64,000 nucleotides of DNA from positions 3,472,001 through 3,536,000 of the forward strand of contig CP013997.1 of assembly GCA_001534745.1 (NCBI GenBank). The letters run 5' to 3'. The stretch is from Pseudomonas monteilii. GTDB taxonomy: Bacteria; Pseudomonadota; Gammaproteobacteria; Pseudomonadales; Pseudomonadaceae. Under the pieces are notes generated by a model, which saw nothing but the letters and a program-made list of their open reading frames with translations, ran no database searches and was not told the origin of the DNA. Both the position numbers and the translations under genes were made by a program. Position 1 is the first letter of the stretch. The number at the start of each line of letters is the position of its first letter. Of the stretch, positions 20,985-29,058 are shown piece after piece.

Positions 20985-21309
20985 CGTGGGTCCTGCGGAC
21001 CCAATCGCGGCACTGGGGCCGCTCCCACAGGTGACCGCGATAGCCTGCAACGCCGCGGTGGGGCTACGGGTGTAGGAGCGGCCCCTGCCGGGGCGCCGGA
21101 CCAGCCGCGATGGACCGCAAAGCGATCCCTGAAATCGATCAACGACATATCTTACGAGACCGCCGCCTATCGCCATGTTCTCTGCACAACAGCGCGGCGC
21201 CAAGGCGGCGGGCGGACTCCCATAGAGGATCGCGTTTCCCTCCAACACCATGATGGCACTACGGGTGTAGGAGCGGCCCCTGTGCCGCGATTGGGCCCGC
21301 AGGGCCCAC
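20985..21309. repeat. Cluster of three dispersed palindromic repeats
   Basis: Copy 1 (20985-21029) runs GTGGGTCCTGCGGACCC, AATCGCGGCACTGGGG and ends GCTCCCACAG. Copy 3 (21264-21309) is its inverted partner, GTAGGAGCGGCCCCTGTGCC then GCGATTGGGCCC. Copy 2 (21070-21112) is related to 1398-1445 in reverse. Copies 1 and 3 could form a long-range hairpin. All lie between the divergent-in-function T1SS and gmd operons, both of which are on the minus strand. No gene is visible between them. Confidence 0.75.
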
Positions 21310-21409
21310 AAGACAGTCACTACGCAGGCCCATGGAACAAGGCAAAGACAGCCACCTCCCCATGAAGCCGCAACGGTTTGCGCCCCTGCGCTGTACCTAG
21401 AGACGCAAA

Positions 21410-21437
21410 AGCCGGCTTGTCAACGACAGAGCCGGCT
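21410..21437 (-). terminator. Likely terminator of the T1SS operon
   Basis: AGCCGGCT occurs at 21410-21417 and again at 21430-21437; it is self-complementary, so the two copies pair around a 12-base loop. On the minus strand TTTTGCG follows the hairpin. It lies about 30 bases past the stop of the TolC-family gene. Confidence 0.7.
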
Positions 21438-21465
21438 CAGACTATACCTACCCTACTCTCTCCAC

Positions 21466-22893
21466 TCAGCGCTTGGCCGTAGGCTTGTCATCCACCCTGG
21501 CCAGATCCCCACCCGGCAACCCTTTGTCCGGCTCCGGGCTGAGCCACACGTTCACGCTGTCCACACTCTCCTGGTTCAACTGACCGCTCCAGCGGTTGAG
21601 CATGAACAGGTTGGTGATGAAGTCATACTGCGACTTGAGCAGATCCCGACGGGCCTTGAACTCGTTCTGCACGCTGGTCAGCACGTCCACCGCGTTCACC
21701 ACGCCATAGGCGAACGCCTTCTGCGCCGCGATGCTCGACTGCTGCGCCGAAGACAGCGCATTGCGGTTGGCGCGGATCTTCTCGACGGCCGCCTGGGCGG
21801 TCAGGTAAGAGGTCGTAGTCTCCTTGACGACTTGGCGACGAACACCTTCCAGGTCCTGCTCGGCGGCCAACTGGTCGTTATACAGACCGCGCACCCGCGC
21901 CGAGGTCGAGCCACCGCTGTACAACGGCAGCGAGATCCCGACGCTCGCCACATAGCTGTCACTGCGCGGCGTCTGCGTGTTGTCGTAGCCCACGTCACTG
22001 CGCTGGGCACTCAGGTTCAGGGACACTTGCGGGTAATGCCCGCCCTTCCCTTCACGCACGGCCGCATTGGCGGCTTCGGCGCCATATTCGTAGGACTTGA
22101 GCAACGGGTTGGCGTCGATCGCCTGGGCCACGTAATTGGCCAAGGGACGGGGCGGTGCCTCCAGGGCCACATCGTTACGCACTCGGCTCAACCGCTCGGT
22201 GATCGGCCGCCCGACCAGCTCGGACAACGCCTCACGGCTGACCTGCACCTGATTGCGCGCCTCGACCTCCTGGGCCGCGAGGAAGTCCACGCGCGCCTGG
22301 AGATCGAGCTTGTCGGTGATCTTGGCCATCTGCTGCGCGAACATCATCGTCACGCGATCGAGGTTCTTCTGCGTCGCGCGCCGCTCGGCCTGCACCAGCT
22401 CGAGTTCGTCATCCGCCGCCAGGGCCACGAAGTAGCGCTTGGCCAGCTCGACGGTCGCTTCGGCATGGGCATCCTCGGCCTGCTCGCCACGCTGACGCGT
22501 CACGCTCTTGGACTTCTGCCAGGTTTCCCAAGCCGTCTTGTTGTACAGGTACTGGGTCAGCGTGACCGAGTTGCTTTTGTTGTTGTAGATCTCGCGCGAG
22601 GCTTCGTCCTTGCGCAAGATCCGGTTGCCGCTGCTGTTGGCGGAGAGCTGGGGAAGCAGGCCACCCAACGAGGCACGCTGCTGTTCGACCGCTGACTGCG
22701 CACGCAGGTAGGCGGCCAGTACGCGTGGGTCTTCCAGGCGCGCCTCGCGGTACAGCCCCCCCAGGTCCAACGCATAGGTGGAGGCCGACACCTGCTTGGG
22801 CGGCACGTCCTTGGGCACGACAGGTTCAGCGGCCATGGCTTGCGCCACGGCCAGGCTCAGCAATACACCGGGTAAGAAACGCAACACACTCAT
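21466..22893 (-). CDS. TolC-family outer membrane protein of a type I secretion system
   Basis: 475 residues. A signal peptide covers about residues 1-21 (FLPGVLLSLAVAQAMA). Two OEP/TolC repeats follow, each with long helices: YREARLEDPRVLAAYLRAQS and SLGGLLPQLSANSS in the first, YVAQAIDANPLLKSYEYGAE and GKGGHYPQVSLNLSAQRSD in the second, and FAYGVVNAVDVLTSVQNEF near the C-terminus. It forms the outer membrane channel that works with the HlyD and ABC proteins encoded upstream. It overlaps the HlyD gene by 4 bases. The last ~40 residues after NRWSG are hydrophilic and variable. Confidence 0.93.
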   Translation of the reverse strand: MSVLRFLPGVLLSLAVAQAMAAEPVVPKDVPPKQVSASTYALDLGGLYREARLEDPRVLAAYLRAQSAVEQQRASLGGLLPQLSANSSGNRILRKDEASREIYNNKSNSVTLTQYLYNKTAWETWQKSKSVTRQRGEQAEDAHAEATVELAKRYFVALAADDELELVQAERRATQKNLDRVTMMFAQQMAKITDKLDLQARVDFLAAQEVEARNQVQVSREALSELVGRPITERLSRVRNDVALEAPPRPLANYVAQAIDANPLLKSYEYGAEAANAAVREGKGGHYPQVSLNLSAQRSDVGYDNTQTPRSDSYVASVGISLPLYSGGSTSARVRGLYNDQLAAEQDLEGVRRQVVKETTTSYLTAQAAVEKIRANRNALSSAQQSSIAAQKAFAYGVVNAVDVLTSVQNEFKARRDLLKSQYDFITNLFMLNRWSGQLNQESVDSVNVWLSPEPDKGLPGGDLARVDDKPTAKR

Positions 22894-24215
22894 TCCTCGA
22901 TCATCGATGTGGCAAACATGTTGCGCGCCGGCTTGAGCAGGTACTCGAGCATGGTGCGATCGCCGGCGTTGATCAGCACTTCGGCTGGCATACCCGGCTG
23001 CAGCTTGCGGTTGGCGAGCTTCTTCATGCCGTCGTCGGTGACCTTGACCCGGACCAGGTAGTAAGGGTCGCCCGAACGTTCATCGGTCAAGCGGTCGGCA
23101 GAGATGCGGGTCAGCTTGCCTTCGATGACCGGGGTGGTGGCGTTGTTGAACGCGCTGAAACGAATGTCAGCCGTCTTGCCCAGCTCCAACCGATCAATAT
23201 CGTTCGGCGCTACCTTGGCCTCGACGACCAGGTCGGAGGTGATGGGCACGATGTCCATCAAGGGGGTCGCCGCTTGCACGACACCGCCAATGGTGTGCAC
23301 CTTCATGTCCAGCACCATGCCGCTTTCCGGCGCACGGATCACGATGCGCGACAGGCGATCCTGCAGCGCCGCTTCCTTCTCTTGCAGATCGAACACCTGC
23401 GCCTGGACCTGCGCCAGCTCATCGGCCACATCGGCGCTGAATTTCTTGTCCAGCTGGACGATCTGCAGCTCGGTCTCGCTGATCTGCAATTTGGTCTTGG
23501 CGATGGTCGATTTGTGATCGGCCATTTCGGTGCGCAACATGTCCAGCTTGCGCTGCGACTCCAGCAGGCGCTGGTTATCGACGAAGCCTTGGGCCAGCAG
23601 GTCCTTGAGCTGTTTGATTTCACCGCTGTAGGACTTCTCGAGCCCCTGCTTGGTCCGGATCATCTCTTCCAGACCACCGATCTGCGCCTTGAGCTGGCTG
23701 ATCTGTTCGCGGTGTACCGAGATCTCACCCAGTCGCGATGCCTTGCGGGAGACGAAGACCTGTTGCTCGCCGGCGAGTGCTTCCTTGGCACGATCGGAAT
23801 CGGTGCCTTTGAGTTCCACAGGCGGAATCGTATCGAGCTGGTCCCGCTCCGCACGCAGACGCGCTTCTTTATAACGTGCGACGATCAGTTGGTTACGGGT
23901 GGACTCGTACTCGGCGCTGAGCTGGGATTCGTCCAGAACGATGACGGGGTCACCCTTCTTCACCGAATCACCGTCCCGCACCAGCAGTTCCTTGACGATC
24001 CCGCCTTCCAGGTGCTGGACGGTCTTGCGGTAGCTCTGCACGGTCACGAAACCGGAGCCGTGCACCGCATTGCTCAAGGGCGCGAAGGCAGCCCAGGTGC
24101 CGAAAATGCCAAAGGTCACCAGGACGATGGTCAGGCCGATGCGGCGAATGCCACGATCGGAGGTGGGCATGTCATCGAAGTTGTGGTCGAACTGCGTTAT
24201 GGCTTTGCTGGTCAT
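22890..24215 (-). CDS. HlyD/PrtE-family periplasmic adaptor of type I secretion
   Basis: 441 residues, standard length. A short cytoplasmic N-terminus is followed by one membrane helix (about 25-48, RRIGLTIVLVTFGIFGTWAA). A lipoyl-like half (VQSYRKTVQHLEGGIVKELLV), a long coiled coil (about 130-290, rich in Glu, Lys, Gln and Leu) and the second half of the beta domain (IRAPESGMVLDMKVHTIGGV, then VVEAKVAPNDIDRLELGKTADIRF) come next. It links the inner membrane ABC exporter to TolC. It lies 13 bases after the ABC gene and overlaps the TolC gene. Confidence 0.95.
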   Translation of the reverse strand: MTSKAITQFDHNFDDMPTSDRGIRRIGLTIVLVTFGIFGTWAAFAPLSNAVHGSGFVTVQSYRKTVQHLEGGIVKELLVRDGDSVKKGDPVIVLDESQLSAEYESTRNQLIVARYKEARLRAERDQLDTIPPVELKGTDSDRAKEALAGEQQVFVSRKASRLGEISVHREQISQLKAQIGGLEEMIRTKQGLEKSYSGEIKQLKDLLAQGFVDNQRLLESQRKLDMLRTEMADHKSTIAKTKLQISETELQIVQLDKKFSADVADELAQVQAQVFDLQEKEAALQDRLSRIVIRAPESGMVLDMKVHTIGGVVQAATPLMDIVPITSDLVVEAKVAPNDIDRLELGKTADIRFSAFNNATTPVIEGKLTRISADRLTDERSGDPYYLVRVKVTDDGMKKLANRKLQPGMPAEVLINAGDRTMLEYLLKPARNMFATSMIEE

Positions 24216-24228
24216 CGATGAGGTCCTT

Positions 24229-26079
24229 TCACACGCCGTTGGGGGTTGCTGGTGATGGCGCGGCGGGGTTGCCCCCCGCAGGTGCTACAGGTGGTGTGGG
24301 GGCCGCAGGCGCCCCGGGTGCGGCAGGGCCAGCAGGCGCGGTAGGCGCAGCAGGGCCGGCGGGGGGAGCCGCCTTGGCAACCCGTGGCTGGTTACCCGCC
24401 TGCTGTTGCGCCAATTGGGCGATGACCTTGTCACGCTCGCCATAGAGGGAGATGGTACCGCCAGCCATGACCAGCACACGATCGAGACGCGAGAGGATGT
24501 TCGGACGGTGCGACACGATGAAGACGGTCGCCCCGCTTTCCTTGACCTTCTGAAGCGCGATGCCCAAGGCCTTCTCACCCACATCGTCAAGGTTGGAGTT
24601 GGGCTCGTCGAGCACGATCAGCCGCGGCTTGCCATACAGGGCACGGGCCAGGCCGATACGCTGACGCTGACCACCCGACAGGTTGACCCCCTCACTGCCA
24701 ATGACCGTGTCGTAGCCATCGGGCTGCATGAGGATCATCTCGTGCACGCCGGCCATCTGCGCCGCTTCCACTACCTTTTCAGGGTCGACCTTGTCGAACC
24801 GAGCGATGTTTTCGCTGATGCTGCCTTCGAACAGTTCGATGTCCTGGGGCAGGTAACCCACATAAGGGCCAAGGGCTTGCTTGTCCCAAGTGGCGATGTC
24901 GGCACCATCGAGGCGCACGACGCCATGCTGAGGCGGCCAGATACCCATGAGGGCACGTACCAAGGTGGACTTGCCGGCGGCACTGGGGCCTACGATGCCG
25001 ACGATGGAGCCAGCCGGAGCGACGAAGCTGATGCTGCGCAGGACCGGGGCTTTGGAACCCGGGGGAGCCACAATAAGGTTTTCGACCTGGATGTGGCCTT
25101 CGGGCGCGGGCAGCGGCATGCGCTCGGGCTCGTTTTTCAGGTCGTCCATTACCTTGTTCAGGCGATCATATTGAACCTTGGCCCCAACGAAGCCTTTCCA
25201 GTTGCTGATCATCTGATCAATAGGCGCCAACGCACGACCTAACAACAGCGACCCTGCCATGAGCAAGCCAGGGTTGATTTCGTGAGTGATCACCAGATAA
25301 GCGCCTGTGGCCAGCATGATCGACTGGGACCAGGTGCGGAACGTCTTGGAGGTCGAGCTTACAAGGCCGCCTTTATCGCTGGCGTTCGACTGCAGCAACA
25401 TGACATTGCGCTGGCGTTTGGCCCAGCGGTTCATCAGCGTTTCCAGCATCCCCATCGATTCGATGACTTCGGCGTTGCGCAGGGTCTTGGTGGTCACGAC
25501 ATTGGAAGCGACGTTCTCCTTGTTGGCGGTGGCCAGCGCCTGACCCGTCACCCTATGGTTGACGACCGCCAGTACCGTGAGGACTGCACCACACCCCAGA
25601 GTTATCCAGCCGAACCAGGGGTGGAACAAGAACATCACGATCGTGTAGATGGGGAACCAAGGCGCGTCGAAGAACGCGAACAGCCCTGAACCCGTGAAGA
25701 ACTGCCGAAGGGAGGTCAAATCGCTGAGTGATTGGGCTGTCGCATCGGCACCACCGCTGGAGAGCGCACGCTTGAAGCTGGCTCGATAAACATCCCGGCT
25801 GAGCAGGACATCCAAGCGGTTGCTGATACGCACCATGATGCGAGAGCGCACCCACTCCAGAGCGCCCATGGTCACCACCAGCACCGTCATGATGAGCGTC
25901 AGCATGAGCAGGGTCGAGGTGCTGCTGGATGGTACGACACGACCCGATACCTGGATCATGTAAAAGGTAGGCACCAGCATCAGAGCGTTGACGAAGAAAC
26001 TGAAGAAGCCTACCGAGAGAAAGCTGCTCTTGCAGGCTTTGAGGGCGGCTTGCAGGTTATTGTCGGATTGATAACTCAT
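24229..26079 (-). CDS. Type I secretion ABC permease/ATPase (PrtD/LapB-like without C39 domain)
   Basis: 616 residues from ATG 26079 (MSYQSDNN); ATG 26088 adds three residues. An exporter membrane domain with about six helices (20-300) is followed by an ATPase domain: Walker A GIVGPSAAGKST, Q-loop LPQDIELF, signature LSGGQRQRIGLARAL, Walker B LIVLDEPNSNLDD and switch VSHRP. The N-terminus lacks a peptidase domain, as in PrtD-type exporters of RTX proteins. The last ~55 residues are an unusual Pro/Ala/Gly tail (PPAGPAAPTAPAGPAAPG). It is first in the operon with hlyD and tolC. The divergent gene pair encodes the likely substrate. Confidence 0.94.
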   Translation of the reverse strand: MSYQSDNNLQAALKACKSSFLSVGFFSFFVNALMLVPTFYMIQVSGRVVPSSSTSTLLMLTLIMTVLVVTMGALEWVRSRIMVRISNRLDVLLSRDVYRASFKRALSSGGADATAQSLSDLTSLRQFFTGSGLFAFFDAPWFPIYTIVMFLFHPWFGWITLGCGAVLTVLAVVNHRVTGQALATANKENVASNVVTTKTLRNAEVIESMGMLETLMNRWAKRQRNVMLLQSNASDKGGLVSSTSKTFRTWSQSIMLATGAYLVITHEINPGLLMAGSLLLGRALAPIDQMISNWKGFVGAKVQYDRLNKVMDDLKNEPERMPLPAPEGHIQVENLIVAPPGSKAPVLRSISFVAPAGSIVGIVGPSAAGKSTLVRALMGIWPPQHGVVRLDGADIATWDKQALGPYVGYLPQDIELFEGSISENIARFDKVDPEKVVEAAQMAGVHEMILMQPDGYDTVIGSEGVNLSGGQRQRIGLARALYGKPRLIVLDEPNSNLDDVGEKALGIALQKVKESGATVFIVSHRPNILSRLDRVLVMAGGTISLYGERDKVIAQLAQQQAGNQPRVAKAAPPAGPAAPTAPAGPAAPGAPAAPTPPVAPAGGNPAAPSPATPNGV

Positions 26080-26602
26080 GGCATCCATACTGAGGAATGG
26101 CGAAAGCGGCGGGCAGTGTACCACCGACCAAAGAAGGCGGCGCATCGGACTGCGCCTGCCGTGATTTTGTTCACACAAGACGCCCAGTGTTTCATGAAAT
26201 TTGTCGCCGATCATGAAACCTAGCACCGTCTGGATCAGCATCCTGACGATGCGACCAGTGGCGTCCCCTAATATGATCACGGGAGAGGTGTGTCAAAAAA
26301 ACTGTCCGACTTTGCGGGAAAAATTCTTAAGTCTTCATTCCTATGATTTAAAAGGAATTTTCCTATTGAAAAAGATTCCTACTAGGATACTCGGATATCC
26401 TTGAACCGCCTTCGCGGATCGCAGCGCTAGCGGCTAAGTTCCCACGGAATTCAGAATTTTTTTTTAATTTCTTGGTTGACATCCTTTCCCTCGGACGGCA
26501 TCTTCGCCACTCGCAGGAAGCCTTCAATGGCCGCTTAGTGTATGCACGGGTCTGAGCAAGTTAGCTACCAGTGTTAGTGCTTAAAAGGAGCTTAACAACG
26601 CC
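26080..26602. promoter_or_regulatory. Divergent promoter region of T1SS operon and its likely substrate genes
   Basis: About 520 bases without a supported gene. From 26290 to 26470 it is markedly AT-rich (runs such as GAATTTTTTTTTAATTTC) between GC-rich genes. TTGACA at 26476-26481 with CATCTT 17 bases later is a possible sigma70 promoter for the plus-strand genes, weak at -10. AAGGAG at 26585-26590 is the ribosome binding site for the gene at 26603. The AT tract could bind IHF or H-NS-like (MvaT) proteins, which is inference. Confidence 0.4.
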
Positions 26603-27487
26603 ATGTCTATGCCTTCACAGACCCTCGATGGCCTGAAGATCAGCTCACGGGTCACGCTACTCGAGCCGGGCATGTACATCTTCAGATACGCCTCGCAGCC
26701 CCCCGCTGACAAGCCCGTCTGCATCGCCCTTCAGCAAGCCCCCCTGGGTAAAGGCTCCATCGACTTCTTCCCCGCCGAGGGTGTCAGCAAGAACATGCTG
26801 ACCAAGCTGGGCGACACCATCATCGCCCGCGTCAAGGCCGGTGTCACCACGGTGCTGATCACCGAATACCACATGTTCGACGAAGTGATCGAACCAGTGG
26901 ATCTGCGCATCGACCGCATCGACACCTCGCCCGCCATCATGCGCACTTTTGCCGTGGTGGCCAGCACCGACTCGAACCAAGCCCTCCCGGCCGACACGCC
27001 CCTGCCCCTCACGATCACCGCTCACTTGAACGCGAGTGGCGAAGTCGTTTCTAACGACGGCTACGTGGGTGAACCGGGTGCCGACGAATTCATCGAATCG
27101 TTCGCAATCGACTGGGCCGAGAAACCAATCGGCATCGACCTTGTCTACACCTGCACGGTGGCCGGGTCCGGCCCCTGCCGCAACGTTTCCACAGGCACCG
27201 TTATCGGTGCGCGCGCTCAAGGCTTGCCCTTGATCAGCGCAGGCTTCAGCCTCGTGGGCCCAATGCGCAAGCATTACGAATTGACGGGCGTTGTGGTGTT
27301 CGGTACTGCCGAACCACAACACCTGGTTGCCAATCAGATGATGCATGGCCCCACCGGCAACGAGCCGTTGGTGGCGCTGCACCTCACCGTAACCCCCGCT
27401 ACGAAGATGAACGCTGCCCGCCTTAAGTCTCCGTGGGAAAACTCTGCGTCACAGCAGAACATTATTGCAGCAGGCCACATGGCTTGA
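26603..27487 (+). CDS. Uncharacterised protein linked to the T1SS substrate
   Basis: 294 residues; not recognised. There is no signal peptide or membrane segment. The sequence looks like beta-rich folds: ISSRVTLLEPGMYIFRYASQ at the N-terminus, GVTTVLITEYHMFDEVIEPV and LRIDRIDT in the middle, then QALPADTPLPLTITAHLNASG and PIGIDLVYTCTVAG, SLVGPMRKHYELTGVVVFGT and PLVALHLTVTP at the end. It lies 17 bases before the secreted repeat protein, on the same strand and divergent from the exporter, so it is probably co-expressed. It could be a chaperone, an assembly partner or a co-secreted surface protein; no motif decides. Composition is GC-rich and well adapted. Confidence 0.8.
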   Translation: MSMPSQTLDGLKISSRVTLLEPGMYIFRYASQPPADKPVCIALQQAPLGKGSIDFFPAEGVSKNMLTKLGDTIIARVKAGVTTVLITEYHMFDEVIEPVDLRIDRIDTSPAIMRTFAVVASTDSNQALPADTPLPLTITAHLNASGEVVSNDGYVGEPGADEFIESFAIDWAEKPIGIDLVYTCTVAGSGPCRNVSTGTVIGARAQGLPLISAGFSLVGPMRKHYELTGVVVFGTAEPQHLVANQMMHGPTGNEPLVALHLTVTPATKMNAARLKSPWENSASQQNIIAAGHMA

Positions 27488-27504
27488 AGTAACAGGAATA
27501 CATC

Positions 27505-28947
27505 ATGCAATACGATAGCCCCGTATCGAGCAGCGCTCTTCAATCCGACCTGAACGCCACCAGCGCCAACCTGTCGGAAAGCACCCTGGCAGCAATCAAC
27601 AGCCTGCTGAACCTGGACACCGTCGAGAACGTCGGCATCGCCGGCATCGAAGGCAATGCCGTTCAGCTGCCAACTTCCGGCACCGCTGACATCGTCTTCG
27701 GCGCAGTCGAAGGCGAGCAAGGCGACCAAGTCGTTGTTGACCTGGCTGCTGCTGAAGAAGCTGGCGTCAGCGCTTACGTGCTGCAGAGCGATGCCAACCT
27801 GGTTGTTGACCTGCAAGGTCAAGCAGCTGCTGGCGACGTTCAGACCTTCGCTGCTGCTATCGCTCCAGCTGCAGTCGACACCTCGGCCATCGAACTGGTA
27901 GTTGCTACCGGTAACGGCGACGACGTGATCACCGTTAGCGGCGACCAGAACACCCTGATCGATGCTGGCGCCGGCAACGACACCATCATCACCGGCAACG
28001 GCAACAACACCGTTATCGCTGGCCTGGGCAACAACAACGTCACCACCGGCTCGGGCGATGACACCATCATCCTGAGCGGCTCCAACCACGCTGACATCGT
28101 CAACGCTGGCGAAGGCTACGACGTCGTTCAACTGGACGGCTCGCGTGACGACTACACCGTGACCACCGGCAACAGCTTCAACGTCAACCTGACCGGCAAC
28201 CAAACTGCCGCCATCAGCAACGCTGAATTCCTGTCGTTCGTGAACGGTGACGAAGTCGAGACCATCGCACTGGCTCACAGCGAAGCTGAAGCTTCCGCTC
28301 TGCGCCTGTTCGAAGGCATCCTGGGTCGCGACGCTGACCAGGACGGCGCCAAGTTCTTCGTTGACCAAGTCAACCAAGGCACTACCCTGGACGTGATCGC
28401 CAACCAGTTCCTGAACTCTGCCGAGTTCGCTGGCGTTGCCAACGGCGAGAACATCAACGACCTGTACAACGCCCTGCTGGGTCGTGACGCTGACGAAGAT
28501 GGCACCGCGCTGTTCCAGAACTACCTGGCTACCGGTGGTTCGCTGGCAGACGTTGCTGCGTTCATCTCGGTTTCCGAGGAAGCGCAGGACCGTGACCAGT
28601 CCAACGGCGACTTCGTCCGTGAGCTGTACACCAGCGCACTGGGTCGTGACGCTGACGAAAGCGGTCTGGACACCTATGTCTCGGCACTGTTCAACGGCAC
28701 CAGCCGTGCAGATGTTGCCAAGTACATCGTTGGTTCGGAAGAAGCTGCTCAGAAATCCACCGGCGAGTTCATCGACGCACTGTACAGCTCCGCGCTGGGT
28801 CGTGAAGCTGACACCGCTGGCAAGGCATTCTGGACTGCCCAGCTGGACGGCGGCCTGAACAAAGCCGACGTAGCTATCAGCATCATCGGTTCGCCTGAAG
28901 CTGCTGATCACATCGACAACGTGGTAGTTCTGCACGGTAACGTGTAA
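27505..28947 (+). CDS. Secreted RTX-like/DUF4214 repeat protein, probable T1SS substrate
   Basis: 480 residues, no signal peptide, strongly acidic, with no Cys and apparently no Met after the start. Residues about 130-195 hold Gly/Asp-rich hemolysin-type repeats (GNGDDVITVSGD, GAGNDTIITGNGNN, GSGDDTIILSG), which bind calcium in RTX proteins. Residues about 262-465 contain four DUF4214-type repeats, each with LLGRDAD or ALGRDAD/ALGREAD followed by G-x-x-F and ADVA. The C-terminus ends in a hydrophobic NVVVLHGNV, like type I secretion signals. Codons are extremely uniform (CTG, AAC, GGC, GAC), which points to high expression. Two hairpins follow. It may be a surface-layer-like or adhesin protein. 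Confidence 0.88.
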   Translation: MQYDSPVSSSALQSDLNATSANLSESTLAAINSLLNLDTVENVGIAGIEGNAVQLPTSGTADIVFGAVEGEQGDQVVVDLAAAEEAGVSAYVLQSDANLVVDLQGQAAAGDVQTFAAAIAPAAVDTSAIELVVATGNGDDVITVSGDQNTLIDAGAGNDTIITGNGNNTVIAGLGNNNVTTGSGDDTIILSGSNHADIVNAGEGYDVVQLDGSRDDYTVTTGNSFNVNLTGNQTAAISNAEFLSFVNGDEVETIALAHSEAEASALRLFEGILGRDADQDGAKFFVDQVNQGTTLDVIANQFLNSAEFAGVANGENINDLYNALLGRDADEDGTALFQNYLATGGSLADVAAFISVSEEAQDRDQSNGDFVRELYTSALGRDADESGLDTYVSALFNGTSRADVAKYIVGSEEAAQKSTGEFIDALYSSALGREADTAGKAFWTAQLDGGLNKADVAISIIGSPEAADHIDNVVVLHGNV

Positions 28948-28973
28948 CTAGCACTGTCGTAGTGAAGGATACG

Positions 28974-29037
28974 CCCGGCCGCAAGGCCGGGACGTATACG
29001 AAAAGGGGCGACTTTCGAGTTGCCCCTCTTTTTATTT
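28974..29037 (+). terminator. Tandem hairpins after the secreted repeat protein
   Basis: Hairpin 1 is CCCGGCC-GCAA-GGCCGGG (28974-28991). Hairpin 2 is AGGGGCGAC/GTTGCCCCT (29004-29012 with 29019-29027) followed by CTTTTTATTT, a strong intrinsic terminator. The first hairpin may protect the mRNA 3' end. They separate the GC-rich secretion module from the AT-richer glycosyltransferase block. Confidence 0.88.
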
Positions 29038-29058
29038 ATCTCCCGAATACGCCAGCTT

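Noticed and set aside
27505-28947. Reading the repeat protein as a CRISPR or other nucleic acid repeat array
   Set aside because: The nucleotide repetition follows codon-level protein repeats (GRDAD, GNGDD), with no equal-length spacers. No CRISPR array was found in the window.
27505-28947. Calling the RTX-like protein a toxin or protease
   Set aside because: No protease zinc motif, lipase GxSxG or pore-forming region is visible; only repeats and unknown N-terminal sequence.
29020-29058. Start of the first GT2 protein at ATG 29020
   Set aside because: It lies within the arms of the strong terminator hairpin; ATG 29059 or 29095 is more plausible.
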